64,000 bases of DNA from Dictyobacter arantiisoli (GCF_008326305.1 NZ_BIXY01000006.1:1-64000), one strand, 5' to 3'; positions 1 to 9,553 are shown, counted from the stretch's first letter. Made by a program: numbers and translations. Notes: generated by a model not told the origin, from the letters alone.

Positions 1-507
1 ATGGCGTGAGGGGACATCGACATGGAGGCTCTCCTTTCTTTAGACTGGACTCATTCTCTTGTGATCTCTATCGTAGCAAATTTCCGCCTGATTTGCACCC
101 TTGGTAATTTAGCAACAGTATCAACAACGGAGCGGAAAACAACGAGAAGCTGTAAAGCCTCTTCGCAGGCTGACCGATAAGACAAGTTTCTGAGGAAAAG
201 AGATCAATGGTCTCTTGTATGGCCACTCCTTTTACGCTTTTCCTCAGAAAAAATCGCTCTTGCGAGAGTCTTGAGTGATGCAGAATACCCCTTTGGAAAA
301 ACGTCTTTCCTGGGGCTCCTTAAACCACCTGAAGATTACCTGATATATTTGCATAAATCTCTTCCTTATATTATAATCGCTATATAATCTTGCTACAATA
401 AAAAATCTCCAAAACTAATTAGCACCATATTTACAACATGTGCATGTCGATAACAGGGAACTCCAACCTGTTGTGCTATAAAAACAAAGGAACGTCAGAG
501 GATAACC
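1..507. other. Intergenic region upstream of the STAND gene
   Basis: No convincing gene is visible here. A 14-bp perfect inverted repeat (187-200 paired with 237-250) encloses a second small stem, giving a branched hairpin. The last 150 bases are AT-rich and probably hold the promoter of the STAND gene, but I could not single out a clear -35/-10 pair. Confidence 0.4.
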
Positions 508-3225
508 ATGAAAGAAAAAACCGTTTCAAACCAATGGTTACGGCGGGAACGCGAGCGTCGCGGATGGTCACGTTCCTCACTTGCAGAGATGTTAGGCGTT
601 GCTGATCCTAAAACTATCGGGCGTTGGGAACGTGGGGTCACTTTTCCAAGTGCTCATTTCCAACGGAAGCTTCAAGCGCTTTTTGAACTCAATGCTGAGC
701 AGATCGGCCTACTCCCACGTGGGGATGATGAAAAAATTGACGATGTGGCTCTTACAGTGAGGCAGGAACCAACTTTACCCTTGTCAACCTCCCCACCACA
801 CGCTACGTTCTGGAATATTCCTTTCAGGCGTAATCCTTTTTTTACTGGTCGGGAAGAGGTCCTGGAACAGTTACATACCTTCTTGAGAATCGATCAAGCA
901 GTCGGGTTGACCCAGATCTATGCCATACATGGACTGGGAGGAATTGGCAAAACACAGATTGCATTAGAATATGCCTATCGGTACGCGTCTGAATACAGCG
1001 CGGCCTTTTGGATTGAAGCGGAAACTATGGAGAGTGTCGTGTCTGCTCTGCTCCGCATTGCTGAACTGTTATATTTACCAGAGAGCAAAAAAAAGGAGCA
1101 ACAACACATCGTGGTTGCGGTGCAACGTTGGTTGGTGACGCATAGCAATTGGCTACTTATCTGGGATAACCTGGAAGATCTGGAACTGCTTCAACTCTTT
1201 CTGCCGCCTACTCGACAGGGGGCGATCCTGCTCACCACACGTCGCCAGGCACTCGGCACATTGGCACAAGGAATAAATCTGATGCCGATGAGGCAAGCAG
1301 AAGGAATATTGTTTGTATTGCGCCGTGCTAAGGTGATTGGGCCCAAAATGGAGAGTGAACAGATACAGCCTCTTGTGATGAGGATGCCTGCTGAATATGC
1401 TGCTGCCTCGAAATTGGTAACTGAGATGGGAGGATTGCCCCTGGCTATGGATCAGGCAGGGGCTTATATCGAAGAAACCGGATGCGGCTTCGCTGATTAT
1501 CTACGACGTTATGAACTGCAGCACGTCCTTTTGTTGGACCGACGGGGTAGTACCGTAAGTGATCACCCACAGGCTGTAACCACTACTTTCCAGCTAACAA
1601 TGGAACAGGTCGAACAAGGACAGCCAGTAGCTGCAGAAATCCTAAGAATCTGTGCTTTGCTGTATGCTGAAGCCATCCCTGAAGAGTTGTTTATAGTGGG
1701 GGCCACTCATTTGGGACCGATACTTGCACCTCTGGCTAGTGATCCATCCCAGTTTGATCAGGCCATCGCTGTTTTGAGGAATTACTCACTGGTACGACGC
1801 TCAGCACAAACACATACCCTCTCCATCCATCGCCTGGTGCAAACGGTGTTGCGGAATCAGATGGGCGAGCCGGAGCAAATAGCACGTCTAAAACAGATTA
1901 TCGCAGGCCTCGATGCAGTACATCCTGAAGTTACTTACAATACATGGGAACAATGTGAACGCCTCTTACCTCATGTGTTGGCAGTTGCAACCTCCTTCCC
2001 AGATCCAATGGGAGACCAAAAACTGACGCCAGTGTTGCGGAAAACAGCCGACTATCTCTATGAGCGTGCTCAATATAAGGAAGCCGAGCCATTGTATGCA
2101 CAATCTCTACGCATTTTACAACAAACACGAGAAACAGATTATCTGGAACAGGCTACTCTACTCAATCGGCTGGCAAACCTTTACCGTGAGCAAGGAAAAT
2201 ATGAGCTAGCAGAACTATTGTACCAACAATCCTTCTCTACGTTGGAACAAGTATTAGGGACAGAACATCTCAATCTAACTTCTCCTCTCAATGGATTAGC
2301 GCTTCTCTACTTCAGGCAGGGAAAACATAAAGAGGCTGAGTTGTTGTATAAACGAGCTCTGTCTATCTTAAAACAGGAACTGGGACCGGAGCATCCTGAT
2401 CTAGCTACGTCGCTTAACGGACTGGGGTCACTCTACTTTAGACAGGGAAAATATGAGGAGGTCGAGCCTTTCTATAAGCAATCTCTGACCATTCTAGAAC
2501 AGGCGCTGGGACCAGAGCATCCTGATCTAGCCGCTCCACTTAATGGGTTAGCTGATCTCTATCAAGAACAACAGAAATACGAAGAAGCCGAACCTTTCTA
2601 TCAACGAGCATTAATCATCCTAGAACAGATATTAGGGCCAGAGCATCCCCGTATAGCAACTTTGCTAAGTGGGCTAGCTGATCTTTACTCGAATCAAAGG
2701 AAAGATGAGCTAGCAGAGGCATTATATAAGCGAGCACTGTCCATCCTTGAACAATCACTGGGACCGGAACACCCTCATGTGGCTTATACTCTCAACAACC
2801 TGGCTGATCTCTATAATAAGCAGGGAAAGGAGGATAAGCTGGAGCCCTTGTATAAGCAAGCATTATCTATTCTGGAACAAGCGCTGGGATCAGAGCATCC
2901 CCATGTGGCAACTTTCCTGAATGAATTGGCTGATCTTTACGCGAAGCAAAGCAAGGATGAACAAGCAGAATTACTCTATAAGCAGGCTCAACATATTATG
3001 GAACAACATCAAGGTCAACGCCATCCTGAAACAGCACGGAGTATGGCAGGGCTGGCAAGACTTTATGAGAAACAGGGCAAAAGAGAACAGGAGGAATATC
3101 TATTGCAGCAAGCGTATTGCATATTTGAACAGAGTTTAGGCCTGGAACATTCCGAGACCATAAAAACCAGGAAAGCCTATCAATCTTTGCTTGCGCATAA
3201 GGAAAAAGACAAATGTGCTCGGTAG
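508..3225 (+). CDS. HTH / NB-ARC / TPR STAND protein
   Basis: A 905-residue signal-transduction ATPase. Residues about 8-65 are an XRE-like helix-turn-helix (RRERERRGWSRSSLAEMLGV). An NB-ARC nucleotide-binding domain follows, with Walker A GLGGIGKT at about 142-149, Walker B LLIWDN at about 216-221 and the GLPLA motif near 309. From about residue 505 to 880 there are roughly nine TPRs of the 42-residue kinesin-light-chain type (consensus ALGPEHPDLATSLNGLA). STAND proteins oligomerise on ligand sensing. With a DNA-binding N-terminus this one could be a transcriptional regulator, or part of a defence or signalling system; the sequence does not decide. The ATG at 508 follows AGAGGATAACC. No partner effector gene is adjacent. 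The family assignment is firm; the function is inferred. Confidence 0.9.
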   Translation: MKEKTVSNQWLRRERERRGWSRSSLAEMLGVADPKTIGRWERGVTFPSAHFQRKLQALFELNAEQIGLLPRGDDEKIDDVALTVRQEPTLPLSTSPPHATFWNIPFRRNPFFTGREEVLEQLHTFLRIDQAVGLTQIYAIHGLGGIGKTQIALEYAYRYASEYSAAFWIEAETMESVVSALLRIAELLYLPESKKKEQQHIVVAVQRWLVTHSNWLLIWDNLEDLELLQLFLPPTRQGAILLTTRRQALGTLAQGINLMPMRQAEGILFVLRRAKVIGPKMESEQIQPLVMRMPAEYAAASKLVTEMGGLPLAMDQAGAYIEETGCGFADYLRRYELQHVLLLDRRGSTVSDHPQAVTTTFQLTMEQVEQGQPVAAEILRICALLYAEAIPEELFIVGATHLGPILAPLASDPSQFDQAIAVLRNYSLVRRSAQTHTLSIHRLVQTVLRNQMGEPEQIARLKQIIAGLDAVHPEVTYNTWEQCERLLPHVLAVATSFPDPMGDQKLTPVLRKTADYLYERAQYKEAEPLYAQSLRILQQTRETDYLEQATLLNRLANLYREQGKYELAELLYQQSFSTLEQVLGTEHLNLTSPLNGLALLYFRQGKHKEAELLYKRALSILKQELGPEHPDLATSLNGLGSLYFRQGKYEEVEPFYKQSLTILEQALGPEHPDLAAPLNGLADLYQEQQKYEEAEPFYQRALIILEQILGPEHPRIATLLSGLADLYSNQRKDELAEALYKRALSILEQSLGPEHPHVAYTLNNLADLYNKQGKEDKLEPLYKQALSILEQALGSEHPHVATFLNELADLYAKQSKDEQAELLYKQAQHIMEQHQGQRHPETARSMAGLARLYEKQGKREQEEYLLQQAYCIFEQSLGLEHSETIKTRKAYQSLLAHKEKDKCAR

Positions 3226-3329
3226 GATTTTCCACACAAAACGTAAATTGGATATCCATCATTATAAATAGCTAAGGCATGGTTTTGAACCATGCCTAAA
3301 AGAAAAAGGTGCAAGCGTACCATCTCGGA

Positions 3330-3480
3330 GCACCCACAGGTATCTGGAGCCTTGACCGTGCTGGTCAATCTCTACCGTGATCTTGGAAGATACGTCGAGG
3401 CTGAACAGCTTTATAAGCAGGCTCTGATGCTAAATTTGATATGCTATCACAGGCAAGATGATCTTCATTACGAACAATGA
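3330..3480 (+). pseudogene. Orphan TPR fragment
   Basis: About 35 residues (HPQVSGALTVLVNLYRDLGR and on) match one TPR of the kinesin-light-chain type found in the upstream STAND protein. The frame then ends in unrelated residues. It lies 105 bases after the STAND stop in a different frame, and has no plausible start or ribosome-binding site. It is best read as debris from a second TPR gene or from a longer ancestral C-terminus of the STAND protein. Confidence 0.6.
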
Positions 3481-3525
3481 TAGCATATTGAATCTAAAAA
3501 TCGTGAAATACTGCTGAGAGATCTC

Positions 3526-3564
3526 AAACCAGGCAGCCAGGCAATTTGCCTGGCTGCCTGGTTT
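3526..3564. terminator. Bidirectional hairpin terminator
   Basis: A perfect 19-bp inverted repeat (3526-3544 with 3546-3564) whose arms begin AAA and end TTT. It lies between the convergent STAND/TPR region (+) and the urea-transporter gene (-). The A-tract and T-tract flanks let it act as an intrinsic terminator in both directions. Confidence 0.75.
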
Positions 3565-3613
3565 ATAGTCGAAGGTGTGTGATTGGTTGGCTCTGAACAA
3601 AGCTCTTCACATT

Positions 3614-4705
3614 CTAATGGGCAAGCGCACCTTCTCGATACATACGACGAATACGTTCAGGATTAGTGACATCCCTTAGCGTGACTGGAAGTAAGGCCCT
3701 GAAGCCAGCCTTTGGTAGGATGAAAAGCCAGGTGGTCAAGACAAAGGGGGCCGTCAGTGTGGGCATTCCAAATGGTGAGAGCAGGACACTGATCGAGGCA
3801 GTAATGATGGTGGCAATCAGGGCACAAAACAAGGCATAGAGCGCGGACTGCCATGTCAGGACATAGAATACCCCACCGATGGCTATCGCACACAGGACGG
3901 CATTAAAACTATAAAGACCATGATAAGCCCAATAGCCATTTCCACCCAGCAGGAAGAGCCCGCTGAGTAGTCCCACAAGAGAACCAAGCGCTGCAAAGAG
4001 GGCAGAGATCCGTGAATTAATAAGGATGGCTACCAGGAATATTACACCGGTAATCAGATTATCTTGAAAGAAAACCTCGCCAATGCCGCGGAAAAAGGCT
4101 TCTACGAGATTGAGAGGAGTGTTGCCAGAACCAATCAATGTCGTTGGGAACGGTCTGAGGTCGGTCTGCACACTCATGCCTGGCTTTAACAGAGCAGGCT
4201 GGATCGCCTGAGAAGGTTCGAGCCGACTAAACAGAAAGACAGCAAAAAGGAAAAGCCAGGTGGTGATGACAAAAGGTGCCGTGAGAGCAGGAATATCGCG
4301 ATCTCCTAGCAGATTTGACAGAGCCATCATGACGATACTGCTAAGGATACTGGCGATACAGATATAGACCAGCAGCATTGCATTCCAATTGAGGAAAAAT
4401 GCGATACCGATGCCGGTCAGAATGCCATTAAAGCCAAAGAGGCCCGCTCGAATGACACTTCGATCTGCTCTAAGCACCAAAGCCGTCAAAGTACTTACTA
4501 CCAAACCAATTATCCCGGTTATCCCTAATAAACTGGAATTCACAAAAATTCCAATCAGAATGAGGAGACCTGTCAGAGGATTATTTTGGAACATAACCTG
4601 TCCACAGCCGCGCAAGAGCGTATCCACAAAGCTCATCAGAGCGTTTTCGTTCGTGATCCGCTCCCAGGGTGTGGTCAGATGTTCCAGAGTTGTTGGATGC
4701 TCCAT
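3614..4705 (-). CDS. Urea/short-chain amide transporter (UT family)
   Basis: A 363-residue polytopic membrane protein of the urea transporter (SLC14/UT) family. It has two homologous halves, each carrying the family signature: DIPALTAPFVITTWLF in the first and GMPTLTAPFVLTTWLF in the second. The protein is almost entirely hydrophobic helices, as expected for a channel-like transporter. The start chosen is the ATG at 4705, because GGAGGTGAT lies 5 bases upstream; the in-frame GTG at 4714 sits inside that ribosome-binding site. It follows the formamidase gene by about 95 bases on the same strand, so the pair probably forms one nitrogen-scavenging operon. The substrate may be urea, formamide or acetamide. 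Confidence 0.85.
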   Translation of the reverse strand: MEHPTTLEHLTTPWERITNENALMSFVDTLLRGCGQVMFQNNPLTGLLILIGIFVNSSLLGITGIIGLVVSTLTALVLRADRSVIRAGLFGFNGILTGIGIAFFLNWNAMLLVYICIASILSSIVMMALSNLLGDRDIPALTAPFVITTWLFLFAVFLFSRLEPSQAIQPALLKPGMSVQTDLRPFPTTLIGSGNTPLNLVEAFFRGIGEVFFQDNLITGVIFLVAILINSRISALFAALGSLVGLLSGLFLLGGNGYWAYHGLYSFNAVLCAIAIGGVFYVLTWQSALYALFCALIATIITASISVLLSPFGMPTLTAPFVLTTWLFILPKAGFRALLPVTLRDVTNPERIRRMYREGALAH

Positions 4706-4799
4706 CTCTATCACCTCCAGGCCAGTCCGGATACCTTCATTGATGCGTATCCGGGCTGGCGAAAGGTATGACCCAAAGGTATGACCACACAGTGCGCGT

Positions 4800-6044
4800 T
4801 TAACTACTCATTGCTACTTGTCCCTTTTGCGAGACCGCATGCCGCATTGGCTCTATATCGCGCTCAAAAATCTCCATGGGCAGGTACAGTGAGCAACAAG
4901 CATTAGGGATATCCACAATGCCACTGATCCTCCCCTCGATCGGTGCCGCACCCAGGAGAATATAGGCTTGTTCTCCTGTATAGCCACAGGTTTCGAGGTA
5001 GTCGATCGCATTCAAACAGGCGTTTTTGTAGGCAATATGTGCATCCATGTAGTGTTGCTTGCCTGATTCATCCACCGAGATCCCTTCGAAGACCATGAAA
5101 TTGGTGTAGCGGGGCTCCAGTGGGCTGCTCCTAAAAATGGGACTCTGGATCTTATACGTATTCATACCATCCTTAATCAAATTCACCTGGAGATCAATAT
5201 AGCCGGCCATCTCAATGGCACCGCAGAAAGTGATCTCGCCATCGCCCTGTGAGAAGTGGAGATCACCCATTGACAGGTTGGCGCCCTTTATATAGACCGG
5301 GAAGTAGACACGCGATCCGCGGGTCAGATTTTTAATGTCGCAGTTGCCACCATGTTCACGTGGCGGTACCGTGCGAGCTCCCTCGCGCGCCGCATTCTGC
5401 ATATTACCCCCTTTCAATGATCCCATCACCGCATTTTTCTCAAGTGGTGGCAAGGCCAGTGGCGGAACCCGATTAGGATTAGTAGCGATCAGATCTGCTT
5501 CGCGTTTATTCCAGGTATTGAGGAGTTCATGAGAGGGTGCACAACCAATCAAACCAGGATGAGAGATACCAACAAAACGTACATCAGGAATGTGCCGGGA
5601 CGTTGCTACTACTCCTCTCAGATCCCAGACGGCTTTGTGCGCATCGGGGAAATGATCCGTAAGGAAACAGCCGCCATTTTCTTGAGCAAAAATGCCGGTA
5701 TAGCCCCATTCGGTCACCTTTCCTGGAAATGGTGCAACATCGAGAATATCAACGACGAGCACATCGCCTGGCTCTGCACCTTCAATGGCAATTGGACCGC
5801 TAAGTACATGGGGAATAGAGAGATCAACATCGCGTACATCGTTGGCACTATCATTGTTTTGAATCTGTCCATCGGTCCAGTCTTTACATTCCATCCGGAA
5901 GACGGCACCGGGCTTCACTGAAGCGATAGCTGGAATATCTGGATGCCAACGGTTGTGCCCAACAATTTGTTGCTGGCTCCAGGATTTGTTCAGATCTACT
6001 CCGAATAACGTCTCCAGGCCCATTGTAGTTGTAGTAGTCGTCAT
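4800..6044 (-). CDS. fmdA: Formamidase/acetamidase (FmdA/AmdA family)
   Basis: A 414-residue cytoplasmic amidohydrolase of the FmdA/AmdA family, which converts formamide or acetamide to ammonia and the carboxylate. Family-typical segments are visible: EPGDVLVVDILDV, a Gly/Asn-rich stretch (GGNCDIKNL), and GDLHFSQGDGEITFCGAIEM in the middle. The length is normal for the family. The start ATG at 6044 has AAGGG 8-9 bases upstream. It is followed by a urea/amide transporter on the same strand, which supports a role in nitrogen acquisition from small amides. Its first 21 codons and ribosome-binding site are tandemly duplicated just upstream (82-bp unit). Formamide versus acetamide preference cannot be told from sequence. 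Confidence 0.9.
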   Translation of the reverse strand: MTTTTTTMGLETLFGVDLNKSWSQQQIVGHNRWHPDIPAIASVKPGAVFRMECKDWTDGQIQNNDSANDVRDVDLSIPHVLSGPIAIEGAEPGDVLVVDILDVAPFPGKVTEWGYTGIFAQENGGCFLTDHFPDAHKAVWDLRGVVATSRHIPDVRFVGISHPGLIGCAPSHELLNTWNKREADLIATNPNRVPPLALPPLEKNAVMGSLKGGNMQNAAREGARTVPPREHGGNCDIKNLTRGSRVYFPVYIKGANLSMGDLHFSQGDGEITFCGAIEMAGYIDLQVNLIKDGMNTYKIQSPIFRSSPLEPRYTNFMVFEGISVDESGKQHYMDAHIAYKNACLNAIDYLETCGYTGEQAYILLGAAPIEGRISGIVDIPNACCSLYLPMEIFERDIEPMRHAVSQKGQVAMSS

Positions 6045-6143
6045 GATCGTTTCCCTTCACTCAGGATTTGTTCAGATCTACTCCGAATAACGTCTCCAGG
6101 CCCATTGTAGTTGTAGTAGTCGTCATGATCGTTTCCCTTCACT
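5980..6143. repeat. 82-bp tandem duplication over the fmdA start
   Basis: Bases 5980-6061 and 6062-6143 are two head-to-tail copies of one 82-bp unit containing the ribosome-binding site, start codon and first 21 codons of the formamidase gene. In the upstream copy this makes a complete mini-ORF on the minus strand (6126 down to 6061: M, six T, then MGLETLFGVDLNKS and stop). Its TGA lies just before the ribosome-binding site of the real gene. Confidence 0.95.
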
Positions 6144-6594
6144 TAGGCAATAAACACGCTAAGACATATCAATCTTTGCGATTGATATGGTCCATATGAG
6201 TGAAGTGTACGTGATCCTTTTTATGAAGGAGGCGCGCAATCCGTCCGTGACCAGGATCGTTCACGCTACACAAAAAGTACGCTATAGTGTTGCGTTAAAT
6301 GCGAGAGATGAACATCAGCCACAACTTTGTCATTATTCCTATTTTGCAGAGGAAAAGGCGTCGCAGAACGCTAAGTACAGGTATCCCCAGGCTCTTGCTA
6401 AACACAGCTAGCATCTGTGTTTACGCTTATCTTATTTTTCTCTATGTACAATAGCACATTACTCTAAAATATTCTCTCTGTCAAGGGAAGGAGAACACCG
6501 TTTAACTTTTCAATAGAAAAACTCTTTTGTAAGTAGTAAACAAATAGTGTACAATTTCTTTGTATCAAAATTCCCGAGCGCTTAAACGAAAGCA
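6144..6594. promoter_or_regulatory. Divergent intergenic region, fmdA / zinc-ribbon gene
   Basis: About 450 bases between divergent genes. A 10-bp stem (CATATCAATC at 6165-6174 with GATTGATATG at 6180-6189) lies just upstream of the formamidase duplication and could be an operator. Short frames here have no homology that I recognise. Confidence 0.35.
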
Positions 6595-6609
6595 GTGAGG
6601 AGAATAAGT

Positions 6610-6903
6610 ATGCCACGATATGAATTTTGTTGTGAGCAGTGCGGCTCGTTTGAGTGTTTTCGCTCACTTGCAGAGGCGACGGCACCCATGCCATGTCCTG
6701 AATGTCAACGCATAGCCAGGAGGATCTATACAGCGCCTGGTCTGGTGCGTACGCCGCCAGCACAAGCAAGTGCACGTTATCGTGCCGAAAAAAGTGCCTA
6801 CGAACCAGAAATCATCCATACCTACCCTGATAAACGACAAAAGAGGCCAGCCCCTCCCATTGTTCACCAGTCCCATGGACGTCCCTGGATGCTTGGGCAC
6901 TGA
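6610..6903 (+). CDS. FmdB-type zinc-ribbon protein
   Basis: A 97-residue protein with the N-terminal FmdB/putative regulatory zinc ribbon: MPRYEFCCEQCGSFE, then MPCPECQRIARRIYTAPGL, giving the paired CxxC knuckles, here CEQC and CPEC. The rest is polar and low in complexity. I start it at the ATG at 6610 because GTGAGGAGAA supplies a ribosome-binding site there. FmdB-like proteins often sit beside amidase genes, as here, and are assumed to regulate or assist them; that role is not proven. Confidence 0.8.
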   Translation: MPRYEFCCEQCGSFECFRSLAEATAPMPCPECQRIARRIYTAPGLVRTPPAQASARYRAEKSAYEPEIIHTYPDKRQKRPAPPIVHQSHGRPWMLGH

Positions 6904-7300
6904 CAAATTCGCTGAGCATCCCCTGGGATCAACCCTTTCTTTCCTCATTGATGCCACCGCTCCTGCGGCAAGCATTTTACGTTACCCCTGTTGCTCTCGC
7001 CACTCTCTGGGAATCCACACCGTCTTCTACCTCATTGCACCTGCTCCAATTTTCATATGCAAACGTGTATATGCACACCTCCACACCGAATTTCGTTGTT
7101 CCTGCTTGGCTCCCAACTGCCTTAATGCCGAAGCATTTTTGGTCTGATGTCAAGTCCACAGGCGATTTACCGTCAGTCGTCTGAGCCAATACCGGCGACA
7201 GCTTGATCAATGAGCTCGATCATGGGAGAACAGCAAACAGCCACGGTCTGCCAGAGCATTTTACACGAGGACGAAGCGATGGCACGCTGGCTACAACACA
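6904..7300. other. Region without a recognisable gene
   Basis: Short overlapping frames on both strands, none with a family signature I can name. It probably continues the decay seen in the hydrolase fragment to its right. Confidence 0.3.
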
Positions 7301-7305
7301 ATCTC

Positions 7306-7625
7306 TCAAGTGTAGGCAACAGACGTTATCAACACTACAGGAACTGGATGCCCATCAACCTGAATACCCACGCCATTGACCAGAACGAGACCACTTATCA
7401 GTTGCGTGGTATCGCGCAAGGCCATCGTAGACGCGATCCAGCCACCTACTGAGGACCCAATGACCAGGACATCACGCAGGTTGAGCCGTTCCAGCAACTC
7501 AAGATAAGCAAAGGCGAGATCATCAATGCTATTGAACCACTCAGGACGTGGCTCACCTGCAAAACCAGGGTGGGTCGGCAGCAGGACGTGCGCTCTGGAC
7601 AGCCCTGCAGCAATGCTTAATAATG
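7306..7625 (-). pseudogene. Alpha/beta-hydrolase fragment
   Basis: Read on the minus strand, the stretch encodes the central part of an alpha/beta hydrolase. It contains LLPTHPGFAGEPRPEWF, then LAFAYLELLERLNLRDVLVI, then the nucleophile elbow GSSVGGW and LVLVNGVGIQVDGHP. The N-terminal strand and the acid/His part of the triad are missing. There is no start codon at the left end, and the frame breaks after about 100 residues. It abuts a TetR N-terminal fragment in the same orientation at about 7,620-7,640, so two truncated genes have been joined. Confidence 0.75.
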
Positions 7626-7629
7626 AAGA

Positions 7630-7725
7630 ATAAAAAAAACAACCTTTGTGTCGTTATATCCCTTCTCTGCCAACACCTTCGAAGCTACAGCGATGATGCG
7701 TTCTCTCCTCTCAGGTTGTTCCTCT
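7630..7725 (-). pseudogene. TetR-family regulator N-terminal fragment
   Basis: The minus strand encodes EQPERRERIIAVASKVLAEK followed by GYNDTKV, the hallmark first helix and turn of TetR/AcrR DNA-binding domains. The sequence then runs out of homology at about 7,640, before the recognition helix is complete. A 24-bp hairpin lies immediately upstream. This is a remnant, not a working regulator. Confidence 0.65.
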
Positions 7726-7729
7726 AACG

Positions 7730-7781
7730 GTTCATCTGTGGTACATTGCTTGCATGAGCAAGCAATGTACCACAGATGAAC
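7730..7781. terminator. 24-bp perfect hairpin
   Basis: Bases 7730-7753 pair perfectly with 7758-7781 around the 4-base loop ATGA. No U-tract follows directly. It may be a terminator of a lost gene or a mobile palindromic repeat; it is one of several very long hairpins in this window. Confidence 0.6.
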
Positions 7782-7859
7782 GAAAATTGCAAGCTTTGCC
7801 TCGGGAGATTTTGGAGGCGAGGAATGTAACAAACGTTTTCCAAGTGGGCTTCACCTAAA

Positions 7860-8200
7860 ATGTGCCGGATCCAGGATATTCGACAAATGTCAATGGCACA
7901 CTCTGTACACCTCTCGTTAACAGAATGATATAATAGTACAAATATATTGGCATCAACACTGAAACATAAGATGCTAATTTACTTGAACCTTCGAACATCA
8001 TTGTAACCAATGATCTGAAGAGAGAAAACAGGTGATTGCACCAATAGAACAAACGAAGCATTCCTCCCATAATAAACTCTTCTATTCGAAAGTTCAGGAA
8101 AATTACTACAAGACTACTCTCGCTGATATGTGTGAAGCATCATTTTTACTGTCGTAGATGATAAATCATCCCGCAATACTCACTGAGGAGTACTTCGGCT
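7860..8200. other. Region without a recognisable gene
   Basis: AT-rich. One 71-codon hydrophobic frame lies on the minus strand (7855-8070) with no recognisable family. The promoter of the sensor gene at 8201 presumably lies here. Confidence 0.3.
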
Positions 8201-8791
8201 ATGCCACAATTTGTGCGTCAATCACTTCTGATTCAACTGCTAAGCGTCTACCTGCTCTTTATTATTGTTGTGCTCCTAGGTGGGGTGGGGGTCGATACAG
8301 TAGTCGAACGACAGTTACAAAACGATGCCCAGGCATCTGAACTGGCTCTAGCACAGGACATCGCTCTGGATACCAGTCAACAGATACATGATGCTGAAAG
8401 CGCTCTTGTGGCTCTCAGCAATCTCGCTTTACAATCTCCCTCTTCTGACACAACAGCTACTATTTTTCACATTTTCCAGAGTATACATAGTGATGTGGAT
8501 CATGTTTACTGGCTCGACCCGGTCGGCAACCTGCGCGGCATCTGGCCTCAGGACAATCTAGGAGTTGGATCGGAGTTCTCTCCTACGCAGATTGTGGATC
8601 TGGCACGTATGGCGACTGGTCCTGTCTTTGAAGTGGGAATTGCGGTTGAAACGACCTTCAATGCAGGTGTGATTATCGCCGAGCCCATGCGCACCTCCGA
8701 TGGCCGCCTGGTTGGTATTGTTGCGGATAGCCTTTCCCTTGTGGGATTGAGTACTCCACTTACGAAGATCCTCCCAGATCTCCTGATATAG
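8201..8791 (+). pseudogene. Truncated Cache-domain membrane sensor
   Basis: The 196-residue product starts with a transmembrane helix (residues about 8-29, LLIQLLSVYLLFIIVVLLGG). An extracellular dCache-like sensor follows: VYWLDPVGNLRG, then GVIIAEPMRTSDGRLVGIVA. In intact proteins of this type a second membrane helix, HAMP and a histidine-kinase or PAS module follow, and all are missing. From about 8,760 the frame reads through the antisense of an ABC-ATPase C-terminus until a chance TAG. GAGGAG about 10 bases before the ATG shows a genuine translation start. The gene has therefore been cut at its 3' side by a deletion joining it to the neighbouring ATPase gene. Confidence 0.75.
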
Positions 8792-9553
8792 ATGGACGAA
8801 ACGTGGCTCGAAACGGATCTCTGCTAGATTACGCGGACGCGGCAGATCAATAGTATAGATGCCTTTGACAGTGGCTGGCCCAGCGGTTAAGACGCAGACA
8901 CGATCAGCCAGGGAAATGGCTTCTTCCAGATCATGTGTGACAAAGACAACTGAGGCCGAGATGGACGACCACATATGCAGAAGTTCATCTTCCATCAATG
9001 TCCGTGTCTGTACATCAAGAGCGCTAAACGGTTCATCCATTAACAAGATCTCCGGCTCATTGATAAATGTCTGAGCCAGCGCGACACGTTTGCGCATACC
9101 ACCAGAGAGCTGATGAGGATAACGATCCTCGAAACCGGAGAGTCCTACACGCGCAATCCAATCTCTCGCACGCTCGAACGCTTGTGCCTTCGGCTGACCA
9201 CGGAAAAGTGGACCTGTGGCAACGTTATGCAATACATTCTTCCAGGGGAAGATCGCATCAGACTGGAAAACATAGCCGATACGCGGATCAATCCCCTGCA
9301 CAGGCTGCCCCATAACTTTTACCTGTCCCGCACTTGGTCGTTCCAATCCTGTAATGAGACCAAGCGTCGTGGATTTTCCACAACCCGTCGGGCCAACGAT
9401 CGCACAGAATTCGCCCGGTGCGACACTAAGGCTGAGATCCCGTAAAGCTGTGTAAGGGTGACCAGTCGGAGCCAAAAATCTCTTGGTCACATTCTGTAAA
9501 TCAATAGCATAGGGCCCTATCCGGGTAACAACTGAAGAGTCTTTCATACGCAA
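8758..9553 (-). CDS. ABC transporter ATPase (nitrate/sulfonate/taurine type), 3' end lost
   Basis: An ABC ATP-binding subunit of the TauB/SsuB/NrtD group. It has Walker A GPTGCGKST at residues 54-62, signature LSGGMRKRVALAQ, Walker B EILLMDEPFSALD and H-loop VFVTHDLEEA. All catalytic motifs are intact. The recognisable protein ends at about YQEIWEDLRK (near 8,760). After that the open frame continues down to 8558, but only through the antisense of the Cache-sensor fragment, so the last residues are not native. No permease or substrate-binding gene lies beside it, so the transporter is an orphan here. An in-frame ATG at 9547 is an alternative start. Confidence 0.85.

Noticed and set aside
4389-4784. 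A 131-codon plus-strand frame over the urea transporter
   Set aside because: It is a shadow of the transporter gene with Arg/Pro-rich composition typical of antisense frames.
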